DNA of 64,000 bases from Gammaproteobacteria bacterium (GTDB lineage Bacteria > Pseudomonadota > Gammaproteobacteria > Pseudomonadales > Azotimanducaceae), in NCBI GenBank assembly GCA_016874135.1, contig VGVE01000005.1:1-64000 (forward strand), in the 5' to 3' direction. Within the stretch, counting starts at the first letter, position 1; every line of letters begins with the position of its first letter. Shown here piece after piece: positions 16,382-23,797 of the stretch. A program made the translations under genes and the position numbers. The notes beneath the pieces are model-generated. The model ran no database searches. It was not told the origin of the DNA and worked only from the letters and a program-made list of their open reading frames with translations.

Positions 16382-17968
16382 TCAGAACCAAAGCGTGTTG
16401 AGACCGAAGGTCCAGCTCGCCGTCCAGTTGCTCGCGCGCGTCACCGCACCGATCGTGCCGCCATTTGCAGGTGTGACAGTGAACGCCGTACCCGCCGCAT
16501 TGGCGAAGGACGTCGCGGTGTAGAAGCCGTCCAGAACACGGACGTTGGTGTTCACCGAATCACTGATGAGCACGTTGTTGGTGTTCTGCGGATACCGGCC
16601 AGCGTTGTTGGACGCCCACTGCGCAACCGAGTCGCCGTTGGTGAAGACCGTGGACCAATCCGTACCGTTCGAGGTCGGCGTGCGGCAGTTGAAAATGGTA
16701 CTCTTGACGCTCGACTGGTTGTTCAGCGCCAGTGTCGCCGTCGTCGAGTTGGTGATCCGCAGACAGCGACCCGGCACCTGGGTCAAACGGTTGATCGCAT
16801 GTGCGTCGAAGAGGATGCTGTCCTCGAGTGCGAAACGTGTGCCGCGGCGCATCTCGACACCCATCGAATCGCCATGCGTAGCGATCGGCACACGGGCACC
16901 GGAGGTGATGCAGGTCATGCGCTTGACGGTGCCGAAGGTGACCGGGGTCGCGCTGTTGTTGGCTTCCTGGTTATCTGCCTCCACGCAGCGGTCGCCGTTG
17001 TTTTCAGCCTGTATCACCAACGCGCGGTCGACAGTGCCCTGCCATCCGTCCGCCCAGTCGATGGAGTCGTCCTGGACGTAAAGCGCGACGAGGTTGTTGA
17101 CGTTGACTGCGCCGCCGAAGAACTCTACGCCATCGTCATAGGTCGCGTAGACCTGAACGTGGCTGACGACCGTACCACTGCCGACGGCATTGAAGGTGAT
17201 ACCGTTGAGCTCGTCGCCGGGCGCTACTTCAAAACCAGGATGCTTGACGACGACATACTGCAGGGTCCCTGAACTTTCGGCGTTGTTGTTGCCGCCATAG
17301 TTCGAGGGCTTGCCCTCGGACAGGACGTGGCAGGTGTTGTTGGACCGCTGAGCGTCCGAGCACTTGTTGGTGATGCCGTTGCCATTGATGACAAGGCCGC
17401 CCCAGAGCTGTGTCTCCAGCCGGCCAGCGTTCTGCGAAACCGCATCTTTGAAACCGGTCAGCGTGATCGGCGCAGTGGCAGTGCCTTCGGCGATGATGCG
17501 CGAGCCACGATTGACCAGGAGGTAATCATCCTGGCGTATCCAGGCGAGGCGGCTGCCGGCGCGAATGGTCAGCGTCGGTCCGGCGCCGTTTTGCGGAACC
17601 GCTTCGCTCGCATTGGTGCCGTCGATGTTGCGACCGACGAACAGCGAGTCTTCGAAGATGTGGACACCGGAAAAGAACGGAATGGTGAGACTGACGGTGA
17701 GCGGGTTGGCCTCACCAACGAAGTCAGAACTGTAAACGCAATTGGTGCCGTCGAAAGACCCCTGCTTGCGGGTGTTGGTTTTCGGGTCCTGGTAGTTGGC
17801 ACAAGGATTGTTATTGCCACCTCCGGTTGTGTTGGTGGAGTTGTCATTGATGGTCGTGACTGTGCCCGCATTCAGTTCAATGTCACCACCACCGCCACCA
17901 CAGGCGGCCAACGCCACCGACACGCCGGCGATCAGCAGCGACTGACACAGATTCTGTTTCGTTTTCAT
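16382..17968 (-). CDS. Predicted surface lipoprotein with beta-helix-like repeats, partner of TonB receptor
   Basis: A 528-residue predicted lipoprotein. The ATG at 17968 (GGGGGTA upstream) gives a signal ending in VALAACGGGGG, a lipobox whose Cys would be acylated. A Gly/Asn/Thr-rich linker follows, then a body with many short beta strands, turns and Asn/Gly corners (for example IIAEGTATAPITLTG, LQYVVVKHPG, FFGGAVNVNNLVALYV), like a right-handed parallel beta-helix. Cysteines occur in pairs (NPC/TNC, NKC/NTC, RCVE/MTC). I do not know a named family for it. Directly upstream of a TonB receptor, it is likely its outer-membrane partner, perhaps for substrate capture; this is inference from position. 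Confidence 0.7.
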   Translation of the reverse strand: MKTKQNLCQSLLIAGVSVALAACGGGGGDIELNAGTVTTINDNSTNTTGGGNNNPCANYQDPKTNTRKQGSFDGTNCVYSSDFVGEANPLTVSLTIPFFSGVHIFEDSLFVGRNIDGTNASEAVPQNGAGPTLTIRAGSRLAWIRQDDYLLVNRGSRIIAEGTATAPITLTGFKDAVSQNAGRLETQLWGGLVINGNGITNKCSDAQRSNNTCHVLSEGKPSNYGGNNNAESSGTLQYVVVKHPGFEVAPGDELNGITFNAVGSGTVVSHVQVYATYDDGVEFFGGAVNVNNLVALYVQDDSIDWADGWQGTVDRALVIQAENNGDRCVEADNQEANNSATPVTFGTVKRMTCITSGARVPIATHGDSMGVEMRRGTRFALEDSILFDAHAINRLTQVPGRCLRITNSTTATLALNNQSSVKSTIFNCRTPTSNGTDWSTVFTNGDSVAQWASNNAGRYPQNTNNVLISDSVNTNVRVLDGFYTATSFANAAGTAFTVTPANGGTIGAVTRASNWTASWTFGLNTLWF

Positions 17969-18184
17969 GACAGGTACCCCCAGTTCCAGATATGCCAAAA
18001 CAATCGGGGCGCACCTTAGGCAGCGCTGATGTCAGATCAGTGACAGAACGGTTAAACGTGCGTGACCAGGCAGTCTCGTGTTGGCGTGTTTGTCAGCACC
18101 AACAACAATGGCCTGTGGGGATGGGGTATGGGGTGGAGAGCGGTATCCAGCACGGGATGGAGAAAGACAAATGAAGCAGATGGC

Positions 18185-18217
18185 GTCGAGGAGGGCCGGG
18201 TTTCGACCCTCTCCGAC
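18185..18217 (-). terminator. Hairpin after the P450 gene, terminator-like
   Basis: GTCGAGGAGGG (18185-18195) pairs with CCCTCTCCGAC (18207-18217) at 9 of 11 positions, just after the P450 stop codon. No T-run follows on the minus strand, so it may attenuate rather than stop transcription into the lipoprotein gene. The rest of the 258-nt spacer, up to 17968, shows nothing else I can name. Confidence 0.4.
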
Positions 18218-18226
18218 ACGACGAGG

Positions 18227-19543
18227 CTATTTTCGGTGCAACACCACAGGCAACTTCGTATAGCCCTTCACGAACGATGAGAACGTCCGCTCCGGTTCGC
18301 CCACCACTTCCACTCGGGAGAAACGCTGCATGATCTCCTCCCACAACACCCGCAGCTGCATTTCCGCGAGTCGGTTGCCCATGCAGCGGTGAATGCCGAA
18401 ACCGAATGAGAGGTGGGAACGGGCATTGTGGCGGTCGATGACCAGATCATCGGGACGCTCGAACACTTCCCGATCGCGGTTACCGGAGACATACCACATA
18501 AGCAGCTGATCGCCCGCCTTGATCTCCTTGCCGCCGACCACGCAATCGGTATTGGCGGTGCGACGCATATAGGCCAGCGGTGTCTGCCAGCGGATGATCT
18601 CCGCCACCATGTTCGGAATAAGGGAGACGTCGTTGCGCAGCTTGTCGTACTCCGACGGGAACTGATTCAGCGCCAGCACACCACCCGAGATCGAGTTACG
18701 TGTCGTGTCGTTGCCGCCGACGATAAGCAGGATGAGATTGCCGAGGAATTCAAACGGCGCCATGTTTTTCGTGTTCTCACCATGCGCCAGCATGGAGACA
18801 AGATCTTGGCCCGGGTTCTTCTTGCGCTCTTCCCACAGGCGGGTGAAGTACTGCAGGCATTCGAGCAGTTCGGCGCGACGTTGTTCTTCCGTATCGATCA
18901 GCCCGGTTCCGGGTACTGCGGTTGCCACATCTGACCAGCGGGTCAACTTGCGCCGTTCTTCGAACGGGAAATCAAACAGTGTCGCCAGCATTTGCGTGGT
19001 GAGCTCGATGGAGACGAGATCAACCCAGTTGAAACTCTCACCCACCGGCAATGAATCGAGGATGTCGCAAACGCGTGAGCGGATGAGCGACTCCATGCGT
19101 TTGAGGCTCATCGGCGCCACGATTGGTGCAACCGTCAGCCGCTGCACATCGTGCTTGGGCTGATCCATGGCGATGAACATCTGGATGTTCAACGCACCTT
19201 CCAGCAGTGGTGTGCCCACCGGGAAGCCAAGCGTGATTCCATGCGCAGAAGAAAATTGTTGGTGGTTGGTATCCACCGCCTTGATGTCCGCATAACGGGT
19301 CAGCGACCAGTAGCGGCCCGCTATCTCCGTTTGGTTGAAATGCACCGGGTCTTCCTTGCGAAGCCGCTCAAAAAAACCCCAGTGTTTGTGCTCGGCGAAA
19401 AGCCGCGGATTGATCGGGTTGATTTCTGCGAGCGGGATGGAATACGGATCGGGGATGGGATTGACCATGTCGATCCCGGACATGCCGGGACGCTTCAAGG
19501 CATCTTCATTCAGCGTCTTTGGAATCGAAACAGCTTCGCTCAT
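18227..19543 (-). CDS. Cytochrome P450, CYP153-like
   Basis: A soluble bacterial P450 of 438 aa. The heme-binding loop FGFGIHRCMG has the axial Cys387; the I-helix is GGNDTT (276-281); ExxR is EIIR (315-318). Segments such as LIVGGNDTTRNS, IIRWQTPL and WYVSGNRD match what I recall of CYP153 terminal alkane/fatty-acid hydroxylases. The ATG at 19543 is taken because similarity begins at MSEAVSIPK and AGGTGC lies upstream; the open frame before it looks non-coding. No ferredoxin or ferredoxin reductase gene is adjacent, so electrons must come from elsewhere. It is the first of five co-directional genes with lipoprotein, TonB receptor, BVMO and PIG-L. Terminal hydroxylation of alkyl chains is likely; the natural substrate is unknown. 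Confidence 0.92.
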   Translation of the reverse strand: MSEAVSIPKTLNEDALKRPGMSGIDMVNPIPDPYSIPLAEINPINPRLFAEHKHWGFFERLRKEDPVHFNQTEIAGRYWSLTRYADIKAVDTNHQQFSSAHGITLGFPVGTPLLEGALNIQMFIAMDQPKHDVQRLTVAPIVAPMSLKRMESLIRSRVCDILDSLPVGESFNWVDLVSIELTTQMLATLFDFPFEERRKLTRWSDVATAVPGTGLIDTEEQRRAELLECLQYFTRLWEERKKNPGQDLVSMLAHGENTKNMAPFEFLGNLILLIVGGNDTTRNSISGGVLALNQFPSEYDKLRNDVSLIPNMVAEIIRWQTPLAYMRRTANTDCVVGGKEIKAGDQLLMWYVSGNRDREVFERPDDLVIDRHNARSHLSFGFGIHRCMGNRLAEMQLRVLWEEIMQRFSRVEVVGEPERTFSSFVKGYTKLPVVLHRK

Positions 19544-19630
19544 GGCCGCACCTGTAATTGACACGCGTGTTGATATGGATGGGTGATGCTGAAGGGTAGT
19601 GAACCTGCGCGTTTTGGGCAATTACGGATT

Positions 19631-19664
19631 TCACACCCTGTAACTGTCACGTTAGGGTTTGTGA
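19631..19664. promoter_or_regulatory. 34-bp imperfect palindrome between P450 and hsp20
   Basis: TCACACCCTGTAAC and GTTAGGGTTTGTGA flank a 6-nt centre; 10 of 14 positions pair, including TAAC/GTTA and the outer TCACA/TGTGA. It lies 88 nt upstream of the P450 start and 116 nt upstream of hsp20 in a 236-nt divergent region. An operator is inferred; the regulator is unknown. Confidence 0.4.
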
Positions 19665-19779
19665 TTTCACGTAGTTCTGCTGCGGTGAGTCCCGAGCGCG
19701 CGCGACACCATTGCGGATGTTTGTGAGCTCCCGGCGAGCGCGTTCTGACTCCATCAAAACTCACCAGGAGATCCCTGAC

Positions 19780-20285
19780 ATGGCTCAGCCCAAATATGCA
19801 GAAAAGAAGAACATCGTTGCCGGCAATCCTCCCGCGAAGCAGGCCGTATCGCCGCTGCGCAGCTTTTTTCCCGCGCTCCACAGCGCGACTTCGACGCCTG
19901 TTTCAACGCCCGCTGGCCCCGGTTACCAGCGCTCTTCGACGTGCCGGCGCTGTCCCGCATGCAGCCAGTAAGTATCGATGTGCTCGACCGCGAGAACGAC
20001 TTGTGTGTACGGGCTGAACTGCCCGGTTATCGCAAGGAAGATATCGATGTATCACTGCTCAACAACACCATCACCATCAAGGCGAACATGAGCAAAGAGG
20101 ACGAGTCATCCGAGGGTGACTACCACCGTCGAGAGATCTTTCGGGGCTACGTCAGTCGCACCGAGGGATTGCCCGCTGATGTGGAGGTCGACCAGGCCAA
20201 GGCAGAACTCAAGGATGGTGTTCTGGAGGTGATCATTCCGAAATCAAAGCGCTCGCCGCGACAGCAGGTGGAGATCTCCGGCTGA
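19780..20285 (+). pseudogene. Small heat shock protein (Hsp20/alpha-crystallin), frameshifted
   Basis: An ATP-independent chaperone gene. A strong site (AGGAG, 19766-19770) precedes the ATG at 19780, whose frame encodes MAQPKYAEKKNIVAG and continues to SPLRSFF, then loses homology. The alpha-crystallin domain lies one frame over: DFDACFNARWPRLPALFDV, then PVSIDVLDRENDLCVRAELP, then the EVIIPKS end. The two parts join if one base is added near 19878-19881 (CTCCACAG to CTCCAACAG would give a continuous ALQQRDFD). So the sequence shows a single-base deletion, either a real mutation or a sequencing error. A truncated domain could still start at GTG 19941 or ATG 19959. Two more such deletions occur in the next gene, which favours error. 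Confidence 0.8.
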
Positions 20286-20298
20286 GGGCCATTCGCCG

Positions 20299-20322
20299 CC
20301 GTGACGGGGCGACCCGTCACGG
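20299..20322. terminator. Perfect 10-bp hairpin between convergent genes
   Basis: CCGTGACGGG (20299-20308), loop GCGA, CCCGTCACGG (20313-20322). The tetraloop is of the GNRA type. It lies 13 nt after the hsp20 stop and contains the stop codon of the convergent DUF2238 gene. No T-run on either strand, so a bidirectional terminator is likely but not certain. Confidence 0.5.
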
Positions 20323-20950
20323 TACTGCCCGAGTGGTGCGCAGCCGCAACCCATAACGCACCAGCACGACGACAAACCAACCCACAAGACAGATTCCAAT
20401 GTCGGCCAGGGCATCCCAGACATCGCCCTGCGTGCCGACATAGGCAGTACTGCCATCCCCAAACACCACAGCCGCGCCCCACTCGAGAAGCTCATATAGT
20501 GCGGATGTAGACAGCACCACGTGCAAGGAGAGGTTGGCCCCGCACGATCGCTGGCCATGAGGCGCTGCTGCAGCGTTTCGTAGATCGGCTGGGTCAGACA
20601 AAGACCCCACAAAAGGTGGACGAGCCGGTCATAGTGATTGCGCTCCCAGCCGAGTGCTTCATTGAGCGAAGCCCGTTCAACGCGTTGATCCAGCTGTCGT
20701 AGGGGGTCAACGAGTAGGTGTAGTGGGTTCCGACCGTATGTGCACAGAAGAGGAGCGCCAGCCCCGCCAACGAGGCGGTCGAATAACGCACACCGGTCTG
20801 CATCCATATAGCCGCCATGACCAGACCGGTGGCGACCTGCTCGAGACCCCAGGTTACCCGGTCAATCGGCCCAATGGCCGCGATCACCCAGAGCACGGCA
20901 CAGAAGACCACCAGCACCACACGAATGTCCATCTGTCGCTCCAGGTTCAT
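20317..20950 (-). pseudogene. DUF2238 (YjdF-like) membrane protein, two frameshifts
   Basis: An inner-membrane protein of the DUF2238 family (E. coli YjdF is a member), function unknown. The family signature is spread over three frames: MDIRVVLVVFCAVLWVIAA to FCAHTVGTHYTYSLTPYDSW, then ALGWERNHYDRLVHLLWG to ETLQQRLMASDRA, then LSTSALYELLEW to GTQGDVWDALADIG. Each join needs one added base: near 20672-20674 in a CCC run, and near 20536-20541 in a GGCCCC run. Corrected, the protein would have about 210 residues and several membrane spans, the family's usual size. Both deletions fall in short homopolymers, as in consensus errors, though a decayed gene is possible. Confidence 0.72.
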
Positions 20951-21037
20951 GAGGCTGCGTTACCGACTTTGTATAGTTTGTCGGCACAGGTCAAACACGC
21001 TATAAACCGGCGACAAGGTTTCAGGGGCGTGAACCGC

Positions 21038-22192
21038 ATGCGCGAAGAACTCGTGCTCGAAATTCCGGAACAGATCAACCTGCCTTTGGCTGCTCAGCGC
21101 AAAGCCCAGGCCGCGAGCCGCTCCTGGCCTGCCGGTACCCGAATCATCTCTGCCGACAGCCACATGATCGAGGGTGACTACTGGTACGACGGTTTTCCAG
21201 TTCACAAGAAAGACCAGGCACCGCGCATGCAGTTCGTGGATGGATACTTCGACATGACCATCGGCGAGAAACACATGACGCCGCCGGAGATTGCCAGGCA
21301 TCTCTGCAACGCCATGGAATGTAACCCAGGGCTCAGTGATGTGCCGGCACGCCTCAAGGACCTTGATGTCGAAGGTGTAGAAAAGGAACTCATTTTCCCG
21401 CAGCGTCTCTTCGGGCTCTTCATGTTCGGCGAAATGCAGAATCGCGAAGAAGTCTTTGCGCTCTACAACGAGGCCATTGCGCGGCGGTGCGCGGAAGCGC
21501 CGGATCGACTCTTCCCGGTGATGGTGCCGAACTACTGGGACATGGACGCGACCGCTGCATCGGTGCAGCGCTGCGTGGAGCTAGGTGCACGCGGACTCAT
21601 GGTTCCGCTCAAACCCGGCCGCAACAATTCAGGCAAACACATCAACTACAACGATCCGAAGATGGATGCGATGTACTCGGCCATCGCCGACAGTGGTGTG
21701 CCTTTGGTGTTTCACATCGGTGAAGCCATTCCATCGGCGATGCCCGGTGCTGCGGGCATTTCGGTGCTGACCCAGATGCAGGGCTTTCGCCTGCAGTGGT
21801 CATCACTGACTTTTGCCGGTGTCTTCGACCGCTTCCCGGCGCTTAAGGTGATCTTTGTCGAAGGCGGCCTGTCGTGGGTTGCCAGCATGTTGCACGACGC
21901 CGACATGGCCTATACGCATTTCCCGACCAGCATGAATCCGAAACTCACCCATGCGCCCAGCTGGTATTGGCGCAACCATTGTTACGCGACCTTCATGACC
22001 GACCCGGTCGGGCTTTCCCTGCTGGACCGGATCGGCCCGGAGACCTGCCTCTGGTCGTCGGACTATCCACACCAGGAGAGCACCTTCGGCTATACGCGCA
22101 GCTCCATCCAGGCCGTGTTCGATGCCACTAATATCGAGAATGCCCAGATGATTCTCGGCAAGACCGCACTGAAACTCTTCAGGATGGAGTGA
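21038..22192 (+). CDS. Amidohydrolase family protein (ACMSD/amidohydrolase-2 type)
   Basis: A 384-residue metal-dependent hydrolase or decarboxylase of the amidohydrolase-2 superfamily, related to ACMSD. Motifs seen: ISADSHMIE near residue 40 (replacing the usual HxH strand-1 motif), FHIGE with a metal-binding His, the long central VFVEGGLSWV-type strand, and WSSDYPHQEST with the catalytic Asp-His pair. The ATG at 21038 has AGGGG 10 nt upstream; a GTG nine nt earlier would be too close to it. Such ADSH-type enzymes often occur in catabolic clusters for aromatic, terpenoid or steroid compounds. It is alone on its strand, converging on an acyl-CoA dehydrogenase; substrate unknown. Confidence 0.87.
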   Translation: MREELVLEIPEQINLPLAAQRKAQAASRSWPAGTRIISADSHMIEGDYWYDGFPVHKKDQAPRMQFVDGYFDMTIGEKHMTPPEIARHLCNAMECNPGLSDVPARLKDLDVEGVEKELIFPQRLFGLFMFGEMQNREEVFALYNEAIARRCAEAPDRLFPVMVPNYWDMDATAASVQRCVELGARGLMVPLKPGRNNSGKHINYNDPKMDAMYSAIADSGVPLVFHIGEAIPSAMPGAAGISVLTQMQGFRLQWSSLTFAGVFDRFPALKVIFVEGGLSWVASMLHDADMAYTHFPTSMNPKLTHAPSWYWRNHCYATFMTDPVGLSLLDRIGPETCLWSSDYPHQESTFGYTRSSIQAVFDATNIENAQMILGKTALKLFRME

Positions 22193-22210
22193 AGGCTGCC
22201 GGTCTTGGTT

Positions 22211-22255
22211 CAGGAAAGAGGGGTCCAGGAAAGAGTCGTGCACGGAAGAGTGGTC
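22211..22255. repeat. Three-copy 15-bp tandem repeat
   Basis: Copies at 22211-22225 (CAGGAAAGAGGGGTC), 22226-22240 (CAGGAAAGAGTCGTG) and 22241-22255 (CACGGAAGAGTGGTC) share the core GGAAAGAG or GGAAGAG. They start 19 nt after the amidohydrolase stop codon and run into a terminator-like hairpin. Confidence 0.7.
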
Positions 22256-22274
22256 CCGGGATATTGCCGGGACC
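22252..22274. terminator. Hairpin between convergent amidohydrolase and acyl-CoA dehydrogenase genes
   Basis: GGTCCCGG (22252-22259) and CCGGGACC (22267-22274) form a perfect 8-bp stem with a 7-nt loop between two converging stop codons. No T-run is visible, so this is a probable but unproven bidirectional terminator. Confidence 0.5.
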
Positions 22275-22299
22275 TCGCCTGCCAGGCGCAAGAACGCCC

Positions 22300-23589
22300 T
22301 CAGTCGTCCAGCGTGCCCTTCTTCGGTCCGATGAAGCCGAACAGATAAGCTCCGACCTTTCGCATCTGAATTTCTTCCGAACCTTCAGTGATCCGATAGC
22401 GGCGGTGATGGCGATAGATGTGTTCGAACGGCTTGTGCCGGGAATAGCCGATACCGCCATGAACTTGCATGGCGCGGTCAGCAGCTTCGCAGCAAAGCCG
22501 GTTCGCCCAGTAGTTACACATCGAAACCCGGTCGGAAATGGTCCGCTCCACCTGCTTGTGGTCCATGCGGTCGATCTCCCAGGCGGTCTTGCGGATGAGC
22601 AGACGAAGCATCTCGCACTGGGTATGCAGTTCGATCAGCGGCCACTGAATCGCCTGGTTTGAGGCGAGCATCTTGCCGAAGGGCTTGCGCTTGCGGGCGT
22701 ATTTCACGCTCTCGTTGACACAATACACCGCAGCGCCCAGTGATGACGCCGCCTGACGGATGCGATTCTGGTGAACGAAACTTTGCCCGATAGCGAGACC
22801 GCCACCCACCTGCCCCCAATAGGAATCTTCGGGAATCCACACGTCCTTGAACGATACGCGTGGATGATCTGTCGGCATGTTGAAGGTCCACAGGTACTCT
22901 TCAACCTTGTAGCCCGGTGTACTGGTCGGTACCAGAAAACAGGTGATGCCACCTGCATCGCCGTCTTTGCCGCTGGTGCGGGCGAACGTCATGATGTGCG
23001 AGGCATGGTGGGCACCGGACGTCCACATCTTCTCGCCATTGATGAGCCAGCCTGGTTTGCCATCACGCTCCTGACGAACCGCGCGGGTCTCCATCCAGGT
23101 GGCATCGGAGCCGTGATTCGGTTCTGTCAGACCAAAGCCGGTTCGCAGCTGCCCCTTCATGAGTTTGTCGATATCGCGGGTGTACTGTTCCGGCGTCGCG
23201 AACTCCTTGAACATGACCACAAACGGGTTGTTGCCGACTACGGAGTGTTCGGTCTGCAGGTCGTTGTGCAACCCGAGCCCTTGCGCCGCGAGGTGTTCAC
23301 GAATCACCACCATGGCGAGGTTTGACCCACCCTGCCCGCCAAACTCTTTCGGCCACGCGAACCTCAGGAATCCGGCCTTGTCAGCTTCGGCGCGCGCCTG
23401 ACCGAGGAGGGCCTCCCACTCCGGCCGGGGCAATCCACCGTTTTCAAAATCGGTGCGCGCCCATTCGCGGCGATGGTCGAAGAACCGGATGTTGTCGTCA
23501 CGGTTTTCAATCGGTTTGATTTTTTCTTCGATAAAGGCGTCGAGTTTGGCGAGAAACTCGACGAGGTCTTTCGGCAGTTCAAAGTCCAT
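22300..23589 (-). CDS. Acyl-CoA dehydrogenase
   Basis: An FAD-dependent acyl-CoA dehydrogenase of 429 aa, which oxidises an acyl-CoA to the enoyl-CoA and passes electrons to ETF. Features: LRTGFGLTEPNHGSD (flavin- and substrate-binding), WLINGEKMWTSGAHHA, the helix bundle with RQAASSLGAAVYC, RAMQVHGGIGYS, and the C-terminal RITEGSEEIQMRKV whose Glu region matches the catalytic base position. The ATG at 23589 follows GAGGGGGGC; the longer open frame upstream is leader. It is divergent from a biotin-dependent carboxylase, separated by 208 nt with repeats, so the two may handle the same acyl chain. Chain-length or branch preference cannot be read. Confidence 0.93.
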   Translation of the reverse strand: MDFELPKDLVEFLAKLDAFIEEKIKPIENRDDNIRFFDHRREWARTDFENGGLPRPEWEALLGQARAEADKAGFLRFAWPKEFGGQGGSNLAMVVIREHLAAQGLGLHNDLQTEHSVVGNNPFVVMFKEFATPEQYTRDIDKLMKGQLRTGFGLTEPNHGSDATWMETRAVRQERDGKPGWLINGEKMWTSGAHHASHIMTFARTSGKDGDAGGITCFLVPTSTPGYKVEEYLWTFNMPTDHPRVSFKDVWIPEDSYWGQVGGGLAIGQSFVHQNRIRQAASSLGAAVYCVNESVKYARKRKPFGKMLASNQAIQWPLIELHTQCEMLRLLIRKTAWEIDRMDHKQVERTISDRVSMCNYWANRLCCEAADRAMQVHGGIGYSRHKPFEHIYRHHRRYRITEGSEEIQMRKVGAYLFGFIGPKKGTLDD

Positions 23590-23605
23590 CAGCGCCCCCC
23601 TCTTG

Positions 23606-23700
23606 TGTGACTTGTTTTCGTCTGTGATTTGTTGTTCGCGGCCTATGTCATGCAGACACGCACTAATCAGTCCATGCACTTTACCGCGTCCTCCGCGAAC
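23606..23700. promoter_or_regulatory. Repeats in the divergent acyl-CoA dehydrogenase / carboxylase promoter region
   Basis: Two near-identical direct repeats, TGTGACTTGTT (23606-23616) and TGTGATTTGTT (23623-23633), 17 nt apart, are followed by GTTCGCGG (23634-23641). The inverse CCGCGAAC lies at 23693-23700. They sit between two divergent acyl-CoA genes, so a shared regulator is possible. Confidence 0.35.
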
Positions 23701-23797
23701 GCGCGCTGGCACTCGTCAGGTCACGCTGATATACAAACCATGGAGAGGAGAACATAAGCCCGAATCACTACGGGCATTCATGAGGGGGACACTTCAG

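Noticed and set aside
19740-19782. RNA thermometer hiding the hsp20 ribosome site
   Set aside because: Only a 4-bp CTCC/GGAG pairing is found; too weak to claim.
19860-19872. Poly-T run in hsp20 as a programmed -1 frameshift site
   Set aside because: The phase of the T-run does not fit a standard slippery heptamer, no downstream pseudoknot is obvious, and a one-base deletion near 19880 restores the family sequence better.
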